From Emergomyces orientalis (Eukaryota; Ascomycota; Eurotiomycetes; Onygenales; Ajellomycetaceae), in contig MOWL01000072.1 in the NCBI GenBank assembly GCA_002110485.1, positions 62,001 to 126,000 on the forward strand: a stretch of 64,000 nucleotides of DNA, given 5' to 3'. Positions within the stretch are counted from its first letter, which is position 1. Each line of letters begins with the position of its first letter. Of the stretch, positions 21,712 to 33,418 are shown one piece after another. The notes below the pieces were generated by a model, which made no database searches, was not told the origin of the DNA, and saw only the letters and a list, made by a program, of their open reading frames with translations. The translations under genes and the position numbers were made by a program.

Positions 21712-24534
21712 TTAATGCGCAGCAACCACCCCCGCCGCATTAGCCTGTTCGGTAATCCTTTTCTTATATGCCTTAACATCGCCAGGGAATTTCTCCACCG
21801 TCCCCTGGTCGCAAACCCACAAACTCGTGCACACATTCTGTAGCATAGTAACGTCGTGGGAGACCATCAGCACACCGCCATGGAAATTTTTCAATGCGTC
21901 AGCCAGCGCATCCATTGCTTCGATGTCGAGATGATTGGACGGCTCGTCGAGAACGAGAATGTGCGGGTTCGTTAGCGAGAGACACGCAAAGGCAACGCGG
22001 GACTTTTGGCCTCCGGATAAGAATTCGAGTTTCTGAAGGCCCGTCATGCCGGTTATACCAAAACTGGAGATTTTTTAAATGATTAGCTTCAGGGTTAAAA
22101 AGTGGTCGTACGCATGGAATTGACAAAAAAGGGTTCTTACGCTCCAAGATGCCGCCGGTATTCCTCATCAGTTCGTCCGGGATAATTCTTCGCCATGAAT
22201 CCAACAGCGCTGGTATTCATATCGAGCGCGTCCACATGATGCTGCGCGAAGAACCCAATCCTGAGTCTGGGGTGCTGAGATATAAGTCCTGAGGTGGGTG
22301 CCAGCTGGCCAATGAGCAATTTCAACACCGTGGTTTTTCCAGCGCCGTTAGGCCCAACAATACCAATCCGCGAATCTAGCTGCACATCCAAGTCGACGTT
22401 CTTCAAAAGTGGTTTGTCCTTCGTATAGCCGAAGCAGACCTCTGACATCTGCACGATGGGCGGAGAGAGCTTCTCGACATCAGGGAACTTGAAGTGGACG
22501 ACGTATTCGTTTTCAGGCGCTTCCAGAACGGGCATGCGCTCCAGTTTCTTGATTCTCGATTGCGCTTCGGAAGACTTGGCGGCATTGTAGCGAAACTTAT
22601 CAATGAAAGCTGTGCGGAGTTAGTAATTGTTAAATCGGCCATACACACTCGCTTGGTAGGAACTATGGTCTGCCCACCTTGCAAATGGGCCCTTTGAGCC
22701 ATTTGATTCTCATATTCGCGTTTGGCAGTCTTTCTTCGCTCTTCTTTGGTAGCATAGAAGGATTCTACGGAATTGTTAGCCTTTTCTTTCCCCGTATTTC
22801 CGTTGTCTAAATTATTGAATAGAGAAAACGTACCAAAATTAGCGCCTCTATAGTAGTCTAATCGTTCGGCATGTTGGTGGATAATGTCAGTTGCAACCTC
22901 GTTGAGGAATGATCGATCGTGAGAAACAACTAAGACTGTGCTTGGGTAAGTCTGGAGATAATTTGACAAGAAAGTAATGGATGGGACGTCCAACATGTTA
23001 GACGGTTCTGTAGTCCAGGATTAAATTAGCGTGAGGCGAACATATATAACCAACATAGGAATTTGAGTGAGAACTCGGGTAGAGAAACGAACCGTCGAGC
23101 AGTAAAAGATCAGGCTCGCAGAATAGAGCACGGGCTAGGGCGAGACGCATACGCCAGCCTCCAGAGAAAGTTTTTGTGGCAAAATTCTGCCGCTCTGGGG
23201 AGAAGCCCAACCCGGCAAGGATACTCGCGGCGCGAGGTTCTGCTTTATCCGATTCCATTTCTGCTAGCTTGCCGTGAATATCGCTGAGCGTGATGTCGAG
23301 CGCCTCTCTTTCCTTGTCAAGACGCATAGCATCTTTCGACGTATCTGCCATGGACGAACGTTCTTCCTCGATGGAGGCAAGCTCGGCCGAGATTTTCTAT
23401 GGGGGACGTTAGTCTATTTTGAACGAATCGTCATTTTTGAACGATATACGTAGAGTATGACCAACCTCTTGTTCCTTTAGAAGGTGTTTCCGCCAGACAT
23501 CAGCATCGAGAACAGCCTGCAATGCCGGAATGTCGTCGCCAGCAATCTGTAAAACGGGCGGTCAGCTCACATATAACTCGAACTATATATTAACGCAAAG
23601 TGAAGATCTAAATACCTCTTGTTCAACGTGAAGAATAGAAATATGCGTGGGAATAGGCACTTCTCGCCGACTCAGGGCGCGAAGCAGGGTACTCTTTCCG
23701 ATACCGTTCTGGCCCACCAAACCATAGCGCCTCCCATATGCCAGCGTCAACGACGCATCTGTCAAAATCCTCTTGCCAGAGATCGCCACATCGAAACCGT
23801 CGACTTTAACATCCTTGCTCTTCGACGCATCTCCGCCCAGCTGAAGGGGATTGACTGCCATGTAGAACTCCTCATAAGATTGCGTGGACGCCGGCTCATT
23901 GAGCAAACGTGACGCCTCGTACTCGACGGTCTTCATCTCTTTTCTCTCCTGTTTCGCGCGGATCTTGGCCTCTGCCTTTTCCAGCTTCTTCTTATCGACG
24001 CGTGATTCCACTTTCCGCGTATTGGCAGACTCCAGGTCAACAGAGCCCCCAGCCAGGCCTAGGGTCGATGACATATTGCGCTGCGAGCCGACATGAATTG
24101 TCTGGTCAAGCTTTTTGGCCGCGAAGGGCACGTGGGATTTAGCATCGACGCCATTTGCGGCGCTGAGAGTTGAGATGAATTTCTTGATCAGGTTCTGGAT
24201 TTCTGCTTCGTTTTTGGAGCTGAAATCCCCAGAGGCTGATAAGAGCAGTGCTGAGATGGTCTCTGCTGCTTCCGACAAGGGCGATGGGGCATTTGGATCA
24301 GAGTCCTCAACATAAGCTTTGGATGCATGTGTCAAATAGCCCTGTGCCGGATATCAGCAGGTTTCATATGAGGACAAGCTTTGGGGGAAACTTGAGCGTA
24401 TATTCAAACATGTAGAAATACGTCTCCCAAGGAGAGAGATACGCACCAGGAGTGAGAAAAGGGGTTCTTACCACTGAGTATTCAGATATCACATGATCGA
24501 TGCCGGGAATTCGTTTCTGGATTTCCGTTTCCAT
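21712..24534 (-). CDS. GCN20: ABCF ATPase, GCN20 orthologue
   Basis: Eight exons: 24534-24472, 24341-23616, 23546-23466, 23396-23093, 23007-22834, 22764-22678, 22609-22141 and 22063-21712. They give 751 residues, almost the length of yeast Gcn20 (752). There are two ABC cassettes. The first has Walker A GLVGQNGIGKST, signature FSGGWRMRLALARAL and Walker B LLLLDEPSNMLD. The second has GIVGPNGAGKTT, LSGGQKSRVAFA and ILVLDEPSNHLD. There are no membrane segments. The N-terminal third (about 200 residues, Lys/Glu-rich before the first cassette) corresponds to the Gcn1-binding region. In yeast Gcn20 acts with Gcn1 on translating ribosomes to activate the eIF2-alpha kinase Gcn2 under amino-acid starvation. 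All introns have GT..AG ends, and one splits the Asp-Glu pair of the first Walker B. Confidence 0.93.
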
Positions 24535-25433
24535 GACTTTTAAGCGTACGTAGGAGCAAGATTAATAAGCCTTCGCAATCTACAAGGTGAAGGATATACC
24601 CTGGTACCGATTAACTCCTGAATCAGGTACAAACGGGGGGTGTTTTGGGGATATTTTGGTGATTCCGAATAGTTGGGTGTTGGAGGTGTAATTCGTCGCA
24701 AGCGGGCGGGCAGTTGGGCGGTGGTAGTTATCGAGAATCCCCCACAAAAGAGTTTTCCGCTAACATCTTTTTTTTTTTTGGTTTGGCCCGCGCCTAACTA
24801 ATCGCAGAGTGGCGGGCATGAAGACGACGACATCCATGAAAGCAGCCCGATCACAAACATATTTACAACCCTTGCTTCAAGGGCTTTCTTAATTTAGGAC
24901 TTATCCCGAAGATTTGAATATGACCTGATAAGAATAAACCTCAAAGGCAGCATAATGTATTTTACGATAAAATTAATCCTCTTTAGAGTGCATACTTTGT
25001 TAGATAAGTTAGTGAATTCCCTCAATGTTTGCATCTTTCTGCAGTCCCGATATTTCTCATTCTTAAGTGCGGCGAACTGCTCGTTCTTCTATAGCTTCTC
25101 TGCTAGCATCAAACCAATATTCGATTCTATAATAGAAGTGCCCCATCCATCCTCCATATACCCGTCAAGATCTGCTAGTCTTCTTGGTAAATAATCAAGG
25201 GGTAATACAGGCACAAGGAGCCAGGAGCCAGGGGCCAAGATCCAAAAAGCAAAGATGAAATAAAATAAAATAAAATAGCGTAGATAGTCTTTGTTGATCA
25301 GTAAACAGCAACCGATTTGTTCAACTTTGAAATTGGTAAATACCTCAAAAGGAAACCTTCATTCAGTTTGATGATAAGAACAGAGCAAGCAGACGGAGGG
25401 AGCAAAAAAAAAAAGAGAATATAAAAAGAGGGC

Positions 25434-25459
25434 AATAATAATAATAATAATAATAATAA
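25434..25459 (+). repeat. (AAT)n trinucleotide repeat
   Basis: About eight AAT units. Confidence 0.88.
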
Positions 25460-28277
25460 CCAACCTCATCGGTCGGTGGTTTATCCATGGAGGCGGAGAA
25501 GCCAGGTAAGAAGCATGACTTGATATCTGTCCCCCAAACCAATTTCATATTCAAAAGATTGTTTTCTTTCTCATGGCCACGACCAGGTCTGTGGTACATG
25601 AATGATAATCCCGTAAATGCTCAGCTATCTATGTTCATATAGCTACCTGGTTAGGTAATTACGGGAAGGGAAGGGAAGAGTTACACACTGACGCCGTATA
25701 TCACCATGGTTTCTGCCATTCCGTCTTGTGCACCATGGATAGGTAAGAATCTCCTCCTTTGGGTGATTATCTGAAGACAGAATAAGGTAAAATAAAGAGG
25801 ATTATTTAGGATTTAAGTTTCTTGATTCTGGAAGCCCAAAAAAAAAAAAAAAAAAAAAGAAAAAAGAAAAAGGAAAAAAGCAAAAGCAGAAGCAAAAGAA
25901 CGGCGTTGAGCAATGCCTAAATAAATCTGCCTGCCACATTCACAAATACCCCTTATGTTCCGCATGCCCTAAGTAGGTAGGGAGCTACGTAATTGCGAAA
26001 TAGGTAGGTGAGTGCTTAAGGCGAGTTGTTTGCTTTGCCCGTGGTTTGTGTAAGTTGTGTCATTATCAACTAAGATCCTAGGAAGAAAAAAGGGCGGAGA
26101 AATAACTATGCACATAATTTGGAATATGAATGGAAATCGGGGGCCAGGGGGCTGTTGAACGCTTCCATAATACACCATACATCCCCGCAATGCGGGCCTT
26201 GGGGCGGTTTTAAGAATGGTTTTCGTTCTGAGAGAAATGGTTGGAAATTCGGTGCATTAATTATTTCTAATAATGATTGGATCAAATGCGATCTGTTCCG
26301 TTCTCGCCTGTTTGTCGATGGAAGGAAGTTGAAAAGTGGCATAACAAGCAAACCGCACTACTGAACATAGCTCACTCTACTTTGTACCCAGCCTTGGAAT
26401 GGGTTACCAGGTGCTAGTCCCAGAGCAGACGCATATACGATCTGTTGCATCACACCGAATTTTGAAAGTCGGGTAAAAAACTTCCCAAGGCGCCCCCCTC
26501 CCCTGCCAGCCAGCACGTATGATATGCCGAAAAAACAGAGACAGCTTGTCCTGGCGCTGTCACGGCAGCAAGCGGAATGTAGAAGAGAGTTGAGAGCGGT
26601 GCAACTAAACAATATTGCAACTAAACAATATGTGTGATGATCTCGATATCCTTTCTCTGGAAGGATGGAAGAAGTATTAAACTAAGAAGAATTGCGGGTC
26701 ATTTACATCCATCCATATTTACTCGCACCATTAGAGACCACTGCGTGATCTGTTCCCTTTTTTTTCATTTACTTTATCCCTTCCCCTGGTAGACACATGT
26801 TCACCCTCTTTTACCTTTGATAGCATGACAGGGTTCCTTGCTTCACGACTGGCTGGCTTAGTTAGAACCGAAACAATAATATCCATAAACTCAAGGCGGC
26901 TCAGCATATTAATATAGTGACGCCCCGCCCTCGTCCCCCACCTCCTCAAACCAAGATTTTCAATACTGGGTTGAAACTTTAAGAATCACCGATTTGATCA
27001 ACCTCCTGCCATGAATCATGAGCCGTGAGTGTAGATGCAGCCGAGGGAGGGGGAGAAAAAAGGACTTTTATCGTTCTTTTGCAGGTGAGCAAGCGTTATA
27101 TTTATTCCTGATCTCTGTCAAGAGAGAGAGAGAGACAAAAAAGGAAAAGGAAAGGCCCAGGGCGCCTGGAACGTCCAATAGAAAAGCTGGTCTTATGAAG
27201 CGATGGTATCCTCCGGCGCTTCCAGCAAAAAGGAATCCAGGGAAAAGAAATCCTTTGGTCCCGTAAGTCCTTGCTGATGGTCGATTCCAATTGCGAATCC
27301 TTGATGGCCCAGATCGGCAACGCCAGTAGTTCATTCGTAGAAATAGTCGGCGACCTTGTTAGTATTTTTAGTTTTGCCCCCCTTTCAGCTGGGTTGAAAT
27401 CAACAAACCTACACTTGTCCACGATACAAGGATTCAAGGCAGAAAATAATAATAATGATGATGTGATTGATCATCGACATGCGAACTAGCGTCAAGGTCT
27501 GGAACCTTCAAATTTGTTTGATTCTCCTCCTTTCCTCCTTTCATGAATAGCTTTCGGCAATAATCAATGAATTGTGAAGGGATGATGGGGAGATAGATAT
27601 TTCTTTTTCTTTTGATGATATCAAATCAGAATGACATTTTAACGTTATCAGCAATATACCTCAAATGCATGCAGACGGGTGGAGTTGGGGCGGAGGAGGA
27701 GGTGATATAAGTTCCTTGGGAGGTTCACTCTGTGTCGAAAACATCAGGAAAAGGAAGATGTAAGGTGAATATCAATAGTAATGATGATCATATATATATT
27801 CATTCTCGAGATTTGACATTTCCAACAATATTATCTGTATAATATGTACTCGGTATCTGAACAGGATATAGGTAGCTGGTTCCTTTTATGGCTGGACCGT
27901 GAGTGCCACTCGTTTGGCAAGGTTTTCTAGCCTGCAGACATGTCTTGAATTATCCGGTTTCATGCCAGGAACCCCATGTCAACTAGGAATAGCAGCTGCG
28001 GGGAGATTTTTGTTGATGGATGACCCTGTTTTTTTCTTTCTTTTTCTTCGAAATATGGGTCCTTAGGGGTTTGGGTGGTTCAACATTCCCGGATTTTCGT
28101 CGGGTGTCTACTTCTTATCCTTTCATTTGGGGAAATTAAATTAAACTAAAAAAGTCAATGGAGCTGCTATTGCTATGATTGCTTTTCATCATCAATAATG
28201 TATTGTTAATATGGGAAATATGGAACATGTATTTTTTTTACAAACTGCAGGATTAACCCAAAGTCTTTCGAACCCTT

Positions 28278-28289
28278 ACGCGTACGCGT
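28278..28289. promoter_or_regulatory. Tandem ACGCGT (MCB-type) boxes
   Basis: ACGCGTACGCGT sits within a 14-bp palindrome at 28277-28290. ACGCGT is the MluI cell-cycle box bound by MBF in yeasts. It lies about 1.7 kb upstream of the start at 29963. Function is unproven at this distance. Confidence 0.3.
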
Positions 28290-28893
28290 ATATTCCGCCA
28301 TATATATTAGCCACAGCAACAGCCCTGGTATAAAGGTGTGATGAGGAACGACAGCCGGTAATTAATCATCCTGTACGTATGTAGAGTTCCTAGGCAGAGT
28401 AAACCGTCTATGCTTTGAGAATAATGAGGCGATATCGAAGGAGACACAACACTTGTTTAATTCCCGCGTTCTAAATATTTTATATATCCCATACATATAT
28501 ATGCCAACAATGCATGTATTTCTAAATGGAGTAATGGAGCGGGTGCTGCAAGCTGCATCCAGGCTAGTTGATGTAAAGATATTATTAGGGTGTAGAAAAA
28601 GGTACCTCTTGATAAACATATGCTTCGGCTGGATGGATGTTTAAATTTTTTGATTTACTTTCAACCCTGTTTTTTCGTGCGCTGCTTCTAGTGATTGATA
28701 ATCGTAACAGCCTTCGCATTGCAAATGGAATTGATTGCGCATAGATGTCTCCCCCCCTATAACTACGGAGTACGCTGCGCATAATACCCATGTCTATTTG
28801 CTAGCATCACCGCCTGGGAGCCTTGTCACTAACAGTCCTTATGGGATCGAACTCTGGGGCTACATCCACATTACTCTAGGCAGCTCGGATCCC

Positions 28894-28900
28894 AATAATA

Positions 28901-28940
<40 letters not shown>
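28894..28940 (+). repeat. (AAT)n trinucleotide repeat
   Basis: About fifteen AAT units with one interruption (AGT). Confidence 0.9.
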
Positions 28941-29962
28941 GAGCCGTGGTTAAAGAAAATAAATATTAAATATAACTGTAAAAATAAACTACAACCTTGG
29001 AACTCACCTCTCTGAGGCCTCACTGGCTCTTCATTCCCTTTTCTCCCTTTTTTATTTATTTTTCTCTTTGCTGGAATTTAATTTACAGAGTTGCCATTCT
29101 TGAGTCAAGAAAAGTAAAATTAATAGAAATTAACAATAATAATGATACCTTGACTCTGCAATAATAAATACCAGCCTGCAGTTCGCTCCCTAGGTTTCGA
29201 TATCCTGCATCCCGCCATTGGCACGTTGCGCCCTGTTTGTTTATATTTACGTTTTTCTTTTGTTTGGTGGGCCTTTTGTTTGGATCTGGCAGCCCCAAGT
29301 TTGTCCCCCCTAGCCTTGTAGTAGTATAGCGGTGCTGCGTTAGGTCGTGTGTGTCCCTGTCCAGAGGATCAGAGCCCATTCCCAGAGTCCACTCCTTCAG
29401 CTGCACTCCTCATCTGCCACTCCTCCACTCCTCCACTCTTTTCTTGCTCGCCGCCACGCCAGATCTTGCTCTCCCTCCTCCTCCGTTGCTGCCTCGCTGC
29501 CTCGCTGCCTCGCTGCTTTTTTGCTGTCCACTCTCCATTGACCTCATTATTCCCCGAGTCTGTCGCTATCCCTCCACACAAACAAACAAACAATCAATCC
29601 CTCCACCCGCCCATGCTGTTGCTGCGTCCCCTCAAGCAACCTCCATTTCAATGTGATATGTGATGGATCTGTGCTGTCCCAAACCGACGACGACGAGGCT
29701 GCCAGCTGGGCATCATCTCTGTGCTTGACCGCACGCTCCCGTGTAATCAGGGGGAAGAAATGGAACATGTGTCAACGGTGAGCTACACTTCCCCGTCTCC
29801 CTAATCGCGCCTCGTTATTTACCCTACTACCTGTACATCTACTGTTGTTTGTGGTGGTTGGTCGTGTTGTTGATTTTTGGGCAGTGTTGCTGGTGGTGGA
29901 ACCTTGGCCGAGAGTTTGTCCCCTAATCAAAAGCATCTTTTCCCACTGCATACACAATATAC

Positions 29963-32900
29963 ATGCAATATACACACTTTATATATACACTCACTATACC
30001 TAGGTACACATATATTAAACTCTCCACTGATGACTCTTTCCGCGCCCTACAGCTCTGTGCAATTGGCACAGTTGGAATCGCCGCCACGGGGTTCGCCCTG
30101 GGTAGGAACGAGGCGAGCCAACCCCAACCTCCACCGCCCACTGTCAAGCGACGACGTTCTATATTTCGACACAGTTATTCCTCTCCATTAGCTCGTGTGC
30201 TGGATATGTCGTCGTCGCCATCGTCCCCGCTTGACGCCTTGCCTACTCGTACGTCACCAAACACGCGTAGGCCGGCTACTGCGCAGGTTCCGTCGTCCAA
30301 CCAAGCAGTTGAATTCTCAGAGAGCAGGCTTGATGCAGCACACCCTGTGAAAGAGATACCGCCAGAAGGCCCAAGGGCTCGACCCCGTCGTCGAACTCAT
30401 GTGGATCCCCTCCATTTGCCCATTAGACAAGCTGATGACTCTATTGAACCTCTAATAGCTTCACCTACGGGACGACCGTCTTCATCTTGGCTACGACGTA
30501 TTTCAATAATATCTTCATCTCAAAACGACAGCCCACTGTCGGGTTCGCGGCCAGACTCGCCATCACTCAATGGGTCTACTAGCCCTTTCTTTTCTTCTCC
30601 TTTCCGCGCGGATCAAGCGCCCAATAAATTGGTTAAACGGCCGGCATCGCAACGTGGTCTAGTAAATTCCCACTCGCAGACGGCGCGCTCCACCGGATCG
30701 TTCGCAGCGCCTGCCCCACTTCTACGACGACCAGCTACCAGCCACCAGAGACTCGCAAATATGAGGCAACGGTCGTCAACTGACAGCCGCGTGCAATTGG
30801 GATCTCCTTATCCCCCCGTCTACGCTGCCGATCAATCGCCATCAGAAGCGTTTGATGATCTAACAAACGGGACCTGGAGACCATACTTCCGGTCTGAATA
30901 TCCCTATGCTCCGGAAACTAGACGGCGCTCATCCGCAAGACACAGAGCTCGTTCCCCTCGTCGGCTCGTACTCGAACCTGATGTCGTCCCTACATTACTT
31001 CTTTCATCTTCCATAACGCACAATACCCCTAACGATACATATAGACCGGACGATAATATTCCGTGGATGCCTAATGACCGCCGTCCACAAACTAGAGATT
31101 CTATTAATTTCGATGACACCAGCCCAGTTGACCCGTTTGCCCAGCCTTCGCCAATGGGTGAACGGAAACCGCGACAGTCCTTTTCTGTGGGTGAAATAAT
31201 AACCGGAACTTCGCCGGGTTCGTGGAAACTCTCAGCGGCGAAAAGCCTGGGGCGCCATCGCGGGTTTTCGTTTTCCAAGGAGCGCTGCGTAGAACCCAAT
31301 TTTCCTTCAGACGACCTGGCAGCTAAACTTGAGGGGCTTAATATAAACTCAGTTCGGCTTCGAAAAAGAAGACCAGCCGAAAATACAGATCAATTTAGGC
31401 GTCGATCGTCTTCTTCACAAACAGAATTTAATCTTCACCAACTTGAAACCATAAACTCAGAAAACAACTCCCCCAAATCTCGCCTCCGCCGCCGCCCGCA
31501 ATTTTCTGAACTCCGTGCCGAGCTCCCACCTAGACCTATTTGCTGCGACTCACCTCTAGACTCCGGATCTCGGTCATCATCTGGGGAACAGTCATCTAAT
31601 CCTTCCGGGAACACCTTTTCTTCCTTTTCCAGCCGCCCCAAGAGCCAAAGACTTTCCGCAGCTACATCTGACCCAGCTTCTACCTTAGTTGGCTCAGACA
31701 ATGATACCCGAATATTTAGTTCTGGAGAGGAAGATGAGACTGATTTCCAAAGCGATACAGCGTTTGACTCTTTCCCTACCCGTGTTGGAGTGGGCAATCC
31801 CCCTGCTCACCGCGGTCCACGCATTGAAACGATATTTGATCAACCATCGCCCTCTGAGCTTGCCAACGAGAAACTCAGAGTTCTTGAAAACCTAACGACT
31901 GACGCGGACCCCGAACACTTAAACGCACCCCGTACTGGTGACCATAATGTTGGCGAAAACCCCTCATTATCTACTGCTGAACCCAAAACCATATTGCACA
32001 CCCAAGTGTCTGAGCAGCAACACAAGTCGCTACTGCCGGCTTCTACCGAAATTTCCAATGATGGTGCAATTGAATGGAATAGTCTAGATGACATAGAGCT
32101 AATGGACGACGGGAATCAACAAACGTCATTACATCCGGGATCGGTCCCTAGCCCTCCACCTCTCCAAGGTTTATTGGCGGTCCGGCCAAGAACAGATCGA
32201 CCTCATTCATCCATAACGCTTGATGAAACTTCCGGTAGAGAGGCGCGAATTTCGCTTTTCGACTGGTCAGAACAACAACGCAATGATAAAGATGTCCAGA
32301 GCTCCGAGTTCCGTCCAAAAACGGTTCACGGCAAACAGGCTCCTGATGCACGTGGGGGTCGTACTGTAACGCGCCGCGGTGCTAGTGCTGTTCACCTTAG
32401 AAGCCAAAGTGTACCAAATTCCCGCGAGCCATCGCTCTCAAATAACGCTCACCAATCGAGTCCGAAATTCGGCACTTGGGGCCTGGGCAATAAGGGTGTG
32501 AGTGAGGATTGGGATGGTGACTTCGAGTTTGAGGATTCGGATAAACAGGATGAGTCGAAAGGGAATGATGCACAGCTAAACCAAATGCCATTTAATCAAG
32601 GCATGAAGGTACCGAAGGCCATCATGGAGCGTCAAGCTAGTGTTCATGGCCAATTTGGGCATGTTCAAGAATTGACACTATTAGTGGAGGAACTCAAACG
32701 ACTTCGGACTCGTGCCGGTGCGTTAAACATTATCGATGGCCCCTCAAGCGAGTTGTGGAGGGAAGCTAAGGGCATTATCAACCTGGCGACTCTGGAGGAT
32801 GACGAAGAAGATGAGGGAACCTATTTCACGCAGCACTCACTACCATCACCTACTTTTAGTGTTGAAGATTTGGATGACGATTTCTTTTCCAATGGACTAA

Positions 32901-33418
32901 CGAAGGATCAATATGGCCGTACAAATAATGATACTCGCCGATCACCACTTTCTGAGAAAATAAACTCGAATCCTAGTATAACCCCGCCTGCGCGACCGAG
33001 AACAGACTCTTCCTTGAAAGCCAAATTTGTCCTCGACACGATACACCAGCAGCGCGGCTTCCATGACCCTGCGTACCTTGAATCTAGCATAGACCCACAT
33101 CAAAAGCTACCATTTGATACCCAGTCGCTGCGAGACCTTGTTATTCGAGCCGGCGTCGTTACGAGGTCCCTAAAGGAAATTGTCCGAAAGGCGGAGGGAG
33201 TGTGCGTGGGTTCCGAAAGTGAAACTAACTGTCAGCCCCAAGACCCCCCATTCAGCCAAATATTTACGCGGCCATTCAGTGGCGCTGAGTCTTCTTGTTG
33301 TCTTCCGGATTTGACCCGGTCGAAAAATACCAATGGATATCGGGATATTACCACCGCGGGCACTACCCCGAATGAAAATGACGGCTGTGAACGTATGACA
33401 ATGATGACCGTTGTATGA
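29963..33418 (+). CDS. Large disordered Ser/Pro/Arg-rich protein with DWDGDFEFED motif
   Basis: A single open frame of 1151 codons. The true start is uncertain: the first 25 or so residues look like leader sequence, an in-frame ATG lies at 30206, and an upstream mini-exon starting at 29760 with a GTGAGC donor is possible. Most of the protein is predicted disordered, with many SP/RRRS-type sites and basic patches. One segment stands out at about residues 835-950: GTWGLGNKG, then acidic DWDGDFEFED, then a helical stretch (AIMERQASVHGQ and ELTLLVEELKRLR), and an acidic LATLEDDEEDEG. WDxDFE-type motifs occur in Bfa1/Byr4, the GAP scaffold of the septation or mitotic-exit network, so a cytokinesis role is possible, but the rest does not clearly match that family. 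The only firm statement is that the frame is real. Confidence 0.7.
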   Translation: MQYTHFIYTLTIPRYTYIKLSTDDSFRALQLCAIGTVGIAATGFALGRNEASQPQPPPPTVKRRRSIFRHSYSSPLARVLDMSSSPSSPLDALPTRTSPNTRRPATAQVPSSNQAVEFSESRLDAAHPVKEIPPEGPRARPRRRTHVDPLHLPIRQADDSIEPLIASPTGRPSSSWLRRISIISSSQNDSPLSGSRPDSPSLNGSTSPFFSSPFRADQAPNKLVKRPASQRGLVNSHSQTARSTGSFAAPAPLLRRPATSHQRLANMRQRSSTDSRVQLGSPYPPVYAADQSPSEAFDDLTNGTWRPYFRSEYPYAPETRRRSSARHRARSPRRLVLEPDVVPTLLLSSSITHNTPNDTYRPDDNIPWMPNDRRPQTRDSINFDDTSPVDPFAQPSPMGERKPRQSFSVGEIITGTSPGSWKLSAAKSLGRHRGFSFSKERCVEPNFPSDDLAAKLEGLNINSVRLRKRRPAENTDQFRRRSSSSQTEFNLHQLETINSENNSPKSRLRRRPQFSELRAELPPRPICCDSPLDSGSRSSSGEQSSNPSGNTFSSFSSRPKSQRLSAATSDPASTLVGSDNDTRIFSSGEEDETDFQSDTAFDSFPTRVGVGNPPAHRGPRIETIFDQPSPSELANEKLRVLENLTTDADPEHLNAPRTGDHNVGENPSLSTAEPKTILHTQVSEQQHKSLLPASTEISNDGAIEWNSLDDIELMDDGNQQTSLHPGSVPSPPPLQGLLAVRPRTDRPHSSITLDETSGREARISLFDWSEQQRNDKDVQSSEFRPKTVHGKQAPDARGGRTVTRRGASAVHLRSQSVPNSREPSLSNNAHQSSPKFGTWGLGNKGVSEDWDGDFEFEDSDKQDESKGNDAQLNQMPFNQGMKVPKAIMERQASVHGQFGHVQELTLLVEELKRLRTRAGALNIIDGPSSELWREAKGIINLATLEDDEEDEGTYFTQHSLPSPTFSVEDLDDDFFSNGLTKDQYGRTNNDTRRSPLSEKINSNPSITPPARPRTDSSLKAKFVLDTIHQQRGFHDPAYLESSIDPHQKLPFDTQSLRDLVIRAGVVTRSLKEIVRKAEGVCVGSESETNCQPQDPPFSQIFTRPFSGAESSCCLPDLTRSKNTNGYRDITTAGTTPNENDGCERMTMMTVV

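Larger units (their letters stand above)
24535..29962. other. 5.4-kb gene-poor intergenic region
   Basis: The largest gap in the window. It contains ATA repeats (25434-25459 and 28894-28940), an A run near 25838-25858, tandem ACGCGT boxes at 28278-28289 and TACGGAGTA at 28764-28772. Open frames of 60-110 codons (for example 27102-27437 minus) have no domain, no conserved start context and no splice logic, so no gene is called. An unannotated non-coding transcript cannot be excluded. Confidence 0.6.

Noticed and set aside
24535..29962. Candidate genes in the 5.4-kb gap
   Set aside because: Frames are short, start with non-ATG codons or lack splice sites and domains on both strands.
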